This document shows, one piece after another, positions 1-7,667 of a DNA stretch of 10,979 nt (the first letter of the stretch is position 1; every line of letters starts with the position of its first letter). Location of the stretch: positions 1 through 10,979 of the forward strand of contig JAGNOB010000021.1 in assembly GCA_017990305.1 (NCBI GenBank), in the 5' to 3' direction. This DNA is from Leucobacter sp. (GTDB taxonomy: Bacteria > Actinomycetota > Actinomycetes > Actinomycetales > Microbacteriaceae). The notes below the pieces were generated by a model. It was not told the origin of the DNA. It made no database searches and worked only from the letters and a program-made list of their open reading frames with translations. Position numbers and translations under genes: made by a program.

Positions 1-3000
1 GCAACTGACGCTGTATCTTCAGAGAGCGCCACGTCAGCATCCTCGGGCTCGCCCGCAGGTGCCGTCTCGATCTCAGCCTCAGCCTCAGCCTCAGCCTCAG
101 CCTCAGCCTCAGCCTCAGCCTCAGCCATGGTCTCGAGCTCAGGCGCGGAACCGTGTTCGACCGTTTGCTCAGCTTCGGGTGCGAGTTCGGCTGCGGCTTC
201 GGGGGCCTGTTCGCTCTCCAGGAGCGGCGTGTCACCAGCGGCGTCTTCCGGCGTCATCGACGCCTCTTCAGGCGCCGAGTCAACATCGGGGATCGGCTCG
301 GGGGCCGCCACGGTCCCAGCTGCCAGAGATGCTGCGGCGCGCTGCTTCGCATTCCGCTTCTTGCCCCGACCGCGGACGCGCTTGGGGCGTTTGCGCCGCT
401 CTGGTCGCTCGACGACCTCGCCGGTCGGAAGCGCGAGCAGGAGCATCGCGAAGATGAGGATCAGCTGCACGGTCCAGACGGTCTGCCCGCCGAACGATGT
501 GCCGACGAGCGCTGCCGAGTCGTCGCCCTCGTCGTCGGCGCCGCCGGCAACCTCGGAGACGCGCCAGAGCAAACCCTGGTCGGTCGTGCCAACGCTTGCG
601 AGCTCCGGGTGCTGGTCGAGTGTGCGCTGGAGTTCGGTTTCGGCTGTAGCTTCGTTGCCTGATCGGAGCAGCACGTAGTTCACTCGCTCCGCGTTGAGGG
701 CGTTGCCGACGTTTCCGCCGCCGATGCTGGCGAGTGATCCCACCAGTTCAGCAAGCCGTCGCTCGGTCTCGCCGGGATCGGCGAGCCGCTCGGAGGTTCG
801 CACCTCGTCGAGTTCGAGGCCTTCCCCTGTGACAATCTCGGCACGCACTGCGCGCTCGTCGACGGCTGTCACAACAAGCGTGCGCGTGCTGGGGTCTTGT
901 TCCCCGGCGACCTGCACGAGCGCCGGCATTCTGCTGTCGCCCGGCCCCATGGGAACGTTTCCGGTGACGAGGCGGACGGCGATCGGGCCGGCTGCAGCGA
1001 GTGCCGCTACGAGTGCCACTGCCACGATTGCGGGGGCCGCTCGGCGGGCGGTCTCCGCCCCTACAGCGGCGAGGCCGAGCACGGCGAGCCAGTAGAGCAC
1101 GAGGCCCGAACCGGTCCAGACCGCGACAGGCGTATCCCCTGCAGTAGAGAGCATCAACTGTGTTGAACCAACGGCAGTCACAATGCCGAGGGCACCGAAG
1201 AGTGCGTGGAGGATCGTGACCGCTACGCGCCCCGTGTACAGGCCGAGGAGCGCAAGTAGTGCGAGCGGCAGCATGAGCACGCCGACGAGGAGCGTCGCGG
1301 GTGCGCCGCCAAGCCCGATCGATTCGAAGATCCGCGCCCAGCCGTCGAGCCCAAACTCCGGGAAGCCAAGCAGTAGATGCCAGGTGTTGCCGGGCGTGTA
1401 CGGCAGAGCGATTCCGGGGTCAGCGAGGAGGTCAAGCATCCGTCCATCGAAGATCGTGGCGATGATCTTCGGCGCGAACAGCACGAGTGGGGCGATCCCC
1501 ACTGAGAGGACTCGCAGCGCGCCGCGAACGCTCGAGAACACCCCGACGAGCAGGAATATCAGCGCGACGGGGATCAGGATCGGGGCGCAGGCGAGCGCGA
1601 CTGCTGCGAGCAGTGAGGCGGTGCCCGCCCAGCTCCAGGACTCGCGGCAGCGGGTCGCTGCAAGCAGCAGCCAGGGCATAACCACTGCGAGTATCAGGGT
1701 GGTGATGCGCCCAGACGCAATCGAGCCGAGGAGCACGGGGCTCACGGCGAATCCGATGGAGACGACGACGCGTGCAGCTGCCGACTCGGTGATCTGCGCT
1801 GCCCAGATCCACGCGCCGAGCGCGGAGAGCGGGATGGCGACGATGAGCACAAGCACGAGCGCGTGCGACGGGTTCCAGAACGTTACAGAGCCGAGGACAG
1901 CGAGTACCCAGGCAAACGGATCGGCGGGGATCCCGTCGATCGTTCGGGTGTGGTGCCAGAGCTCGCCGATCGAGCTCAGGGGCGCCATCCCGCCGCCGAA
2001 CAGACTCGTCCGGGTGATCGCCCACCAGGTCAGCGCGATCGCGATCGCCGAGGTGATGACAAGCACAGCGAGGCCGCCGGTTGAGACGAATCCGAGTTCG
2101 CGCGGCACCCGTCCCTGCGCGGCAAGAATTGCCTCGCGGTCGACCATGCGCGCGGTGCGCACTGTCTTTCGGTCTGTCCGCAGCGGCCGCACCGCCGCCC
2201 AGCCGGCTTTCGACGCACGCTTGATACGTTTCCGTGACGAGAGCAATGCCTTCGGCCGGAAGAACACGGTGAGCGCAGCGACAAACTCGCCGAACATGTT
2301 GCCCGGTTGCTCGCGGATCAGCGCCCAAAAAACGCGAACGATCGCAAGGAGCGGGAGCCCAAGCCACAGGAAGAACGCTGGGAATGCGGGGGCGTAGGCG
2401 ATCCGCCGGTGAAGGTGCGCGGTGCGGGCCTGCCTGTGAGCGGTGCGCAGCACGCCGCGCGAGCGGTCGATGTGTGGGCCGGCAACGCCGCTGCGCGCGA
2501 ACCGCACCCGTGATTCCGGGGAGACCTCGACGCGGTGCCCTGCGAGCCGCGTGCGCACGCAAAAGTCGAGCGCATCGTCGTAACTGGTGAACGCCGGATC
2601 GAATCCGCCAAGCTCGTCCCAGACGTCTCGCCGCACGAGCATGCCAACGGGGCCGACACCGAGGACATCCTCAAGGTGGTCATACTGTTGCTGGTCAAGC
2701 TCCTGCCGGCGCAGCAGCCACCGCGAACCGGTCGTCGTGAGGCTCTGCCCGAGCTCGATGATGCGTTCCGGGTGATCCCAGTCGACGAGTTTCGGGCCGG
2801 CGACGGCAACTGACTGCGCACGCTGCACGCTCGACAGGATCCGTTCAAGGGCTTCCGGTTCCGGGCAGGAGTCTTCAGTGAGCAGCCAAATCCATTCGGA
2901 TGCGGGATCCTGCCCGGGCAGCACCGTTGTGAGCGCGGCGGCGACGGCTCGCCCAAACGAGAGTTTGGAGGGAATCCCGATGACGCGTGACGCCTCAGCT

Positions 3001-3170
3001 CCGCCAAGGTTCGCGTTCACGAGCTGTGTGCCGACGCGTTCTGCGCCGCCGTTGTTCACGGCAACGATTGCGTTTGGGCGCCTCGTTTGGGAGGCGATCC
3101 CGGCGATCGTCTCATCGAGCCACTCCCCACCCTGGGAAGCGACAATGACTGCGGTTACTGTGCTGCGCAT
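1..3170 (-). CDS. Large family-2 glycosyltransferase with polytopic membrane region and acidic Ala/Glu tail (3' end outside window)
   Basis: One uninterrupted frame of 1056 codons runs off the left edge. It begins at the only possible start: an in-frame stop lies 5 codons upstream. Residues 1-250 are a GT-A glycosyltransferase: strand TAVIVAS near the start, a DXD-like site LLTEDSCPEP (97-106), PVGMLVRRDVWDELGGFD (174-191) and DDALDFCVRTRLAGH (198-212). Hydrophobic segments follow at about 259-285, 362-385, 418-432, 436-458, 466-484, 489-505, 517-545, 555-573, 624-670, 687-704 and 712-734. Residues 740-890 look like an exported loop, then one more membrane segment (898-915), a Lys/Arg patch (923-944) and an acidic tail. 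By family knowledge such proteins transfer sugars to a cell-envelope glycan; donor and acceptor cannot be read here. The gene lies 63 bp downstream of a WhiB gene, so co-transcription is plausible. Family assignment is firm, role is inferred. Confidence 0.88.
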   Translation of the reverse strand, partial: MRSTVTAVIVASQGGEWLDETIAGIASQTRRPNAIVAVNNGGAERVGTQLVNANLGGAEASRVIGIPSKLSFGRAVAAALTTVLPGQDPASEWIWLLTEDSCPEPEALERILSSVQRAQSVAVAGPKLVDWDHPERIIELGQSLTTTGSRWLLRRQELDQQQYDHLEDVLGVGPVGMLVRRDVWDELGGFDPAFTSYDDALDFCVRTRLAGHRVEVSPESRVRFARSGVAGPHIDRSRGVLRTAHRQARTAHLHRRIAYAPAFPAFFLWLGLPLLAIVRVFWALIREQPGNMFGEFVAALTVFFRPKALLSSRKRIKRASKAGWAAVRPLRTDRKTVRTARMVDREAILAAQGRVPRELGFVSTGGLAVLVITSAIAIALTWWAITRTSLFGGGMAPLSSIGELWHHTRTIDGIPADPFAWVLAVLGSVTFWNPSHALVLVLIVAIPLSALGAWIWAAQITESAAARVVVSIGFAVSPVLLGSIASGRITTLILAVVMPWLLLAATRCRESWSWAGTASLLAAVALACAPILIPVALIFLLVGVFSSVRGALRVLSVGIAPLVLFAPKIIATIFDGRMLDLLADPGIALPYTPGNTWHLLLGFPEFGLDGWARIFESIGLGGAPATLLVGVLMLPLALLALLGLYTGRVAVTILHALFGALGIVTAVGSTQLMLSTAGDTPVAVWTGSGLVLYWLAVLGLAAVGAETARRAAPAIVAVALVAALAAAGPIAVRLVTGNVPMGPGDSRMPALVQVAGEQDPSTRTLVVTAVDERAVRAEIVTGEGLELDEVRTSERLADPGETERRLAELVGSLASIGGGNVGNALNAERVNYVLLRSGNEATAETELQRTLDQHPELASVGTTDQGLLWRVSEVAGGADDEGDDSAALVGTSFGGQTVWTVQLILIFAMLLLALPTGEVVERPERRKRPKRVRGRGKKRNAKQRAAASLAAGTVAAPEPIPDVDSAPEEASMTPEDAAGDTPLLESEQAPEAAAELAPEAEQTVEHGSAPELETMAEAEAEAEAEAEAEAEAEIETAPAGEPEDADVALSEDTASV
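72..125 (-). repeat. In-frame hexanucleotide tandem repeat encoding (Ala-Glu)9
   Basis: Nine perfect tandem copies of a 6-bp unit (tcagcc on the plus strand, 73-126) are read on the minus strand as GCT GAG codons. They give alternating Ala-Glu at residues 1016-1033 of the glycosyltransferase. The copies are identical at the nucleotide level, unlike the surrounding Ala/Glu-rich tail, which uses mixed codons. That suggests recent expansion by slippage. A unit of six bases keeps the frame whatever the copy number. Confidence 0.95.
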
Positions 3171-3233
3171 AACGCCGTCAGTCTAGGTACGAAGGACGTT
3201 TTGAAACTGAAGCCATGCCGTGCAGCACGAACC

Positions 3234-3548
3234 TCAGCCTGCTTCGCGGCGAAGCTTCCGTCGCTCTCGCTCGGAGAGTCCGCCCCAAATACCGAAGCGC
3301 TCGTCATTTTCTAGTGCGTACTCGAGGCAATCGGAGCGCACTTCGCAGCTCTCGCAGATCCGCTTCGCTTCGCGCGTTGACCCGCCCTTCTCGGGGAAGA
3401 ACGATTCGGGGTCGGTCTGCGCGCAGAGCGCGTCAGTCTGCCAAGCAAGAGCTTCATCTTCAGTCGAGCGACGAATGCCGGGGGTGCCGAGAAATACCGG
3501 GTCGACAAACCAGTCGCCGGGAACGCTGGGCCCTGATGCGTGTTCCAT
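3234..3548 (-). CDS. whiB: WhiB2/WhmD-type Wbl iron-sulfur transcriptional regulator
   Basis: The 104-residue protein carries the four Wbl cysteines, C42, C65, C68 and C74 (C-X22-C-X2-C-X5-C), which hold a [4Fe-4S] cluster. The turn GIWGG (86-90) and a basic C-terminus (RERRKLRREAG) follow. The segment around CAQTDPESFFPEKGGSTREA matches Streptomyces WhiB and mycobacterial WhiB2/WhmD. In those organisms the protein works with WhiA to control septation and cell division. I place the start at the ATG at 3548, because an AAAGGGGG ribosome binding site lies 8 nt upstream. A TTG at 3569 would add seven residues but has no such site. The gene is divergent from xth and upstream of the large glycosyltransferase. 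The WhiB2 subfamily assignment rests on remembered motif similarity. Confidence 0.93.
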   Translation of the reverse strand: MEHASGPSVPGDWFVDPVFLGTPGIRRSTEDEALAWQTDALCAQTDPESFFPEKGGSTREAKRICESCEVRSDCLEYALENDERFGIWGGLSERERRKLRREAG

Positions 3549-3556
3549 GTGGTGCG

Positions 3557-3564
3557 CCCCCTTT
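3557..3564 (-). promoter_or_regulatory. Ribosome binding site deciding the whiB start
   Basis: On the minus strand AAAGGGGG is followed by 8 nt and then ATG at 3548. It lies inside the codons that a TTG start at 3569 would use, so it favours the shorter protein. Confidence 0.6.
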
Positions 3565-3611
3565 CTCAAGAATTCTCATATTGCGACGCTGACACGCCGC
3601 TATCTCGAATA

Positions 3612-3641
3612 ATTACACCCTTGTCATTCACCTTGTGTCAA
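3612..3641 (-). promoter_or_regulatory. Predicted whiB promoter (-35 TTGACA, -10 TGTAAT)
   Basis: On the minus strand a perfect -35 hexamer TTGACA (3641-3636) and a -10 hexamer TGTAAT (3617-3612) are separated by 18 bp. Transcription should start near 3604, giving a leader of about 55 nt that includes the ribosome binding site. The match to the vegetative sigma-factor consensus is unusually good for a high-GC genome. Confidence 0.65.
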
Positions 3642-3656
3642 GCCGAGGAGTCTAAA

Positions 3657-3677
3657 CCCTCAAGTAGGCATTGAGGG
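3657..3677. promoter_or_regulatory. Perfect inverted repeat between whiB and xth, possible operator
   Basis: Arms CCCTCAA (3657-3663) and TTGAGGG (3671-3677) are perfect reverse complements around a 7-nt spacer. The centre lies about 63 bp upstream of the predicted whiB transcription start and about 51 bp upstream of the xth start. These distances fit a regulator binding site better than a terminator, as there is no T-tract on either side. No regulator is recognised. Confidence 0.4.
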
Positions 3678-3704
3678 TCAGTGGAGCCATGCGTGTCGCA
3701 CCTC

Positions 3705-3710
3705 TACACT
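3705..3710 (+). promoter_or_regulatory. Predicted -10 element for a leaderless xth transcript
   Basis: TACACT fits the actinobacterial -10 pattern TANNNT. It ends 7 nt before the xth ATG, so transcription would start at or next to the initiation codon. No clear Shine-Dalgarno sequence precedes the ATG. No convincing -35 hexamer is seen. Confidence 0.45.
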
Positions 3711-3717
3711 GGATGTC

Positions 3718-5636
<1,919 letters not shown>

Positions 5637-5656
5637 CTGCGGTACCCCGCTTCCGG

Positions 5657-5691
5657 ACGCCAACGGGTCAGCGTGTCTGACCCGTTGGCGT
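5657..5691. terminator. Perfect 15-bp hairpin between convergent trpS and the hydrolase gene
   Basis: ACGCCAACGGGTCAG (5657-5671) and CTGACCCGTTGGCGT (5677-5691) are perfect reverse complements with a 5-nt loop. It starts 20 nt after the trpS stop and ends 12 nt from the stop of the convergent gene, so it can serve both. Neither side has a T-tract. Such U-poor hairpins are common at actinobacterial gene ends. Confidence 0.75.
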
Positions 5692-5703
5692 GTCTGGGCA
5701 GCC

Positions 5704-6270
5704 TCAGGCGCGCAGCAGCTCCACACAGGCCGATGTGTCTGCAATGGTGACCTGGGGCGGGTATAACCGCATCACGTGCAGGGCAGCGGCGTGATTCTCA
5801 CCCGACGAACCCGCGCATGCGTCTTCAGCGATGGCGATGCGCGCTCCGGCGTCCGCGCCAGCGAGCGCTGTCGAGATCACGCAACAATCGGTCGAGACAC
5901 CGGCGAGCACCACCGGCGCTCCGCCCGTGATGGCCTCGAGCTCCGGGCCCCACTTGCCGAACGATGGCAGGTCGAGTGTCGGGCGGGTAGTAAGCTCTTG
6001 CGCCTCGGGTACGAGTTCGAAGAGCGGATCATCCGCCGGTTTGTCTGCGAACGGCCAGGCCGCGAAATATTCGCCCCAGGCAGTGTCGCGGTCGCCGGTC
6101 GGGAGCCACCGGGTCACGAGCACCCGCTCCCCCGCTGCCGCGACAAGACGCCGAATGTTCACAAACGCCTCGGCGAAGAAGGGCGAGCCCCACTCGGAAC
6201 TCTCGTCCGCGAAGATCACCTGCGGATCGATGACGACGAGCCAGGGCTGCGCCTCTGGATGTGCTGACAT
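5704..6270 (-). CDS. Isochorismatase-family cysteine hydrolase, substrate unknown
   Basis: This 188-residue protein has the isochorismatase-like catalytic triad: D15 in VVIDPQVIF, K106 in SFGKWGPEL and C130 in GVSTDCCVISTA. The late strand motif IAIAEDACAG (145-154) also fits. The family includes nicotinamidases, isochorismatases and related amidohydrolases. The length and the metal-site region do not identify the substrate, and there is no partner gene. The ATG at 6270 is chosen because GGGAGGG (6282-6276) sits 5 nt upstream, giving a short tail before strand LVVID. The frame continues 25 codons upstream, but those residues look non-conserved. Transcription is convergent with trpS and divergent from the riboflavin operon, and no link to flavin synthesis is evident. 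Confidence 0.9.
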   Translation of the reverse strand: MSAHPEAQPWLVVIDPQVIFADESSEWGSPFFAEAFVNIRRLVAAAGERVLVTRWLPTGDRDTAWGEYFAAWPFADKPADDPLFELVPEAQELTTRPTLDLPSFGKWGPELEAITGGAPVVLAGVSTDCCVISTALAGADAGARIAIAEDACAGSSGENHAAALHVMRLYPPQVTIADTSACVELLRA

Positions 6271-6367
6271 TGCATCCCTCCCGTTGTGCGGTGTGCTCCA
6301 ATTCTCGCAGCAGCTCGACGCAGTTTCGCCCGTAGCGTTCGGCACACCACTCGCGGGCGCTCCGCGC

Positions 6368-6373
6368 TATGCT
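6368..6373 (+). promoter_or_regulatory. Predicted -10 element of the riboflavin operon promoter
   Basis: TATGCT fits a -10 hexamer. With a 6-nt gap, transcription would start near 6380, exactly the first base of the P1 helix of the FMN riboswitch. That fits a leader that begins with the aptamer. No good -35 hexamer is seen. Confidence 0.5.
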
Positions 6374-6379
6374 TGAGGC

Positions 6380-6520
6380 GTGTTCCGGGGTCGGTGGGAT
6401 TCCGAACCGGCGGTGAAAGTCCGCGACCCTCGCATCCGCGAGGTTGAGCCGGTGTAATTCCGGCACCGACGGTGATGTGTGGAGCGAGAGTTCGCGCACA
6501 AGTCCGGATAGGAGGAACGC
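6380..6520 (+). ncRNA. FMN riboswitch aptamer (RFN element)
   Basis: The conserved RFN blocks occur in order: GGGGTCGGTGGGATTCCGAA (6387-6406), CCGGCGGTGAAAGTCCGCGA (6407-6426), GAGCCGGTGTAATTCCGGCA (6445-6464), CCGACGGTGA (6465-6474) and AGTCCGGATAGGAGGAACGC (6501-6520). P1 can form between GTGTTCC (6380-6386) and GGAACGC (6514-6520), with one G-U pair. A variable hairpin CCTCGC/GCGAGG lies at 6428-6443 and another variable arm at about 6476-6500. By established knowledge this RNA binds flavin mononucleotide and lowers expression of riboflavin genes. It directly precedes the rib operon, as expected. Confidence 0.96.
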
Positions 6521-6575
6521 GGGTGTACGAGGCGACGCTTCGTGTACCCCGTGCCCGGGCTGCAGAAAAGGTACA
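6521..6575 (+). promoter_or_regulatory. Expression platform of the FMN riboswitch, apparently acting on translation
   Basis: GGGTGTACGA (6521-6530) pairs with TCGTGTACCC (6540-6549), including two G-U pairs. ACG (6517-6519) can extend this helix against CGT (6550-6552) with one bulged C, which invades the 3' strand of aptamer P1. A competing helix pairs TGTACC (6543-6548) with GGTACA (6570-6575). That would cover the end of the ribD ribosome binding site AAAAGG (6566-6571). No T-run follows either helix, so a classical intrinsic terminator is not apparent. The regulatory direction is inference. Confidence 0.5.
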
Positions 6576-6577
6576 GC

Positions 6578-7054
6578 ATGCCGGCCGCGCGCCCACTCTC
6601 ACCCGAGGTGATCGAGTCAGCCATGCGCCGTGCGCTCGCGCTCGCAGAACGCGGCCCAGCGGAGAACGAGAACCCACGGGTCGGCTGCGTCGTCCTCGAT
6701 GCGACCGGCACAACCGTGTCCGAGGGCTGGCACGAGGGCGCCGGCACCCCGCACGCCGAAGCGATGGCGCTCGCGCTACTCCCCGCGGGTGTGGATCCTC
6801 ACGAGCTCACAGCTGTCGTCACGCTCGAACCCTGCAACCATACGGGCCGCACGGGCCCCTGCGCACGTGCGCTGCTTGAGCGCGGTATTGGTCAGGTCGC
6901 CTTCGGGCTCTCCGACCCCGGCGCCGCCTCGAGCGGTGGCGGCGAGACCCTGCGCGCCGCCGGCGTGAGCGTCACCGGCGGTATCCTCGCCGACGAAGTA
7001 CGAGCGTTCCTCGCACCGTGGCTCGCTCGACAGGGAGGCGATGCACGTGGCTAG
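6578..7054 (+). CDS. ribD: Stand-alone riboflavin deaminase (RibD N-terminal domain)
   Basis: The 158-residue protein covers only the diaminohydroxyphosphoribosylaminopyrimidine deaminase half of RibD, the second step from GTP to riboflavin. It has the cytidine-deaminase-fold zinc site: H59-A60-E61 with the catalytic Glu, then PCNHTGRTGPC with C86 and C95. NPRVGCVV (32-39) and VTLEPC (81-86) are also typical. Start: ATG at 6578 has AAAAGG 6 nt upstream, and GTG at 6542 lies inside the riboswitch platform and is unlikely. The frame stops at TAG (7052-7054), exactly where the linker to the reductase domain is expected in canonical bifunctional RibD of about 350 residues. The reductase follows as an overlapping ORF in another frame. 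A true gene split or a single-base frameshift could explain this. Confidence 0.9.
   Translation: MPAARPLSPEVIESAMRRALALAERGPAENENPRVGCVVLDATGTTVSEGWHEGAGTPHAEAMALALLPAGVDPHELTAVVTLEPCNHTGRTGPCARALLERGIGQVAFGLSDPGAASSGGGETLRAAGVSVTGGILADEVRAFLAPWLARQGGDARG
7033..7038 (+). promoter_or_regulatory. Internal ribosome binding site for the separate reductase ORF
   Basis: GGGAGG lies within the last codons of the deaminase gene. It is 8 nt before GTG at 7047 but only 2 nt before ATG at 7041, so it favours the GTG start. A strong, well-spaced site here supports independent, translationally coupled initiation of the reductase. Confidence 0.65.
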
Positions 7055-7667
7055 GCTCCCTCGCATTACGGTGAAGTGGGCGCAGACGCTCGACGGTCGC
7101 GCCGCAGCAGCCGACGGCTCAAGCCAGTGGATCACCGGGCCGGCTGCCCGGGCAGATGTGCACCGCAGACGCGCCGCAGCCGACGCGATCCTCGTTGGCA
7201 CCGGAACGCTACTCGCTGACGACCCGTCGCTCACCGCACGCACCCCTGCTGGCGACCTGCTCGTTGCGGCCACGGAACAACCGGTGCCCGTCGTCGTTGG
7301 ATCCCGCGAGATTCCCGCTGGCTCCCGCGTACTCGCACACCCCGCGCTCGACGACCGATTCCCGGAACCGATCAGGCTCTCGGGTTCCGACCTCGCCGCT
7401 GATCTCGCCTCGCTGAGTGAACGAGGCATCGGCAGTGTCTTCGTCGAGGGTGGCCCGCACATTGTGAGTTCCCTGCTGCGCGCGGGCCTCGTCGACGAGC
7501 TGCTCGTGTACATCGCGCCAGCGCTGCTCGGCGGCCCACGGCTCGCAGTCGGGGACCTGGGGATCGATTCGATGGCGGGGATCCATCGGCTCACATTCAC
7601 CCACACGGAACTGCTTGGACCAGATCTACTCATCATCGCAACGCCCGCCCAGAAGGAGATTCGCTAG
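7047..7667 (+). CDS. Stand-alone riboflavin reductase (RibD C-terminal domain)
   Basis: This 206-residue protein matches the RibD C-terminal reductase fold (dihydrofolate-reductase-like). That enzyme uses NADPH to reduce the ribosyl group of 5-amino-6-(5-phosphoribosylamino)uracil. Diagnostic stretches are ITVKWAQTLDGRAA near the N-terminus, GSSQWITG, AADAILVGTGTLLADDPSLT, FVEGGPHIVSSLLRAGLVDE and IAPALLGG. The preferred start is GTG at 7047, since GGGAGG lies 8 nt upstream; ATG at 7041 would add two residues. Either start overlaps the deaminase gene (8 or 14 bp), and the stop overlaps the next start by one base, so translation is probably coupled throughout. In most bacteria this is the second half of one RibD polypeptide. 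Here the pair would have to act as separate subunits, or the break is a frameshift. Confidence 0.88.
   Translation: MARLPRITVKWAQTLDGRAAAADGSSQWITGPAARADVHRRRAAADAILVGTGTLLADDPSLTARTPAGDLLVAATEQPVPVVVGSREIPAGSRVLAHPALDDRFPEPIRLSGSDLAADLASLSERGIGSVFVEGGPHIVSSLLRAGLVDELLVYIAPALLGGPRLAVGDLGIDSMAGIHRLTFTHTELLGPDLLIIATPAQKEIR

Noticed and set aside
1183-2397. Long plus-strand frame of about 400 codons opposite the glycosyltransferase gene
   Set aside because: Its product is Ser/Ala/Arg/Thr-rich with no recognisable motif. It is the antisense shadow of a high-GC gene whose minus-strand frame has clear family motifs and membrane segments.
1432-2562. Minus-strand frame of 376 codons inside the glycosyltransferase gene
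   Set aside because: It is an Arg/Ala/His-rich out-of-frame reading of the same strand. The real frame continues unbroken through this region.
3657-3677. Palindrome between whiB and xth as a bidirectional terminator
   Set aside because: It lies between two divergent gene starts, so no transcript needs to end there, and the stem is only 7 bp with no T-run.
6029-6499. Minus-strand frame of 156 codons overlapping the hydrolase and the riboswitch
   Set aside because: Its start lies in the antisense of the FMN aptamer and its second half is an Arg-rich shadow of the hydrolase gene. Only the short piece at 6271-6379 looked coding-like, and it is listed as a weak finding.
6521-6549. Hairpin after the FMN aptamer as an intrinsic terminator
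   Set aside because: No run of Ts follows the stem, and it ends about 29 nt before the ribD start. A role in controlling translation fits better.
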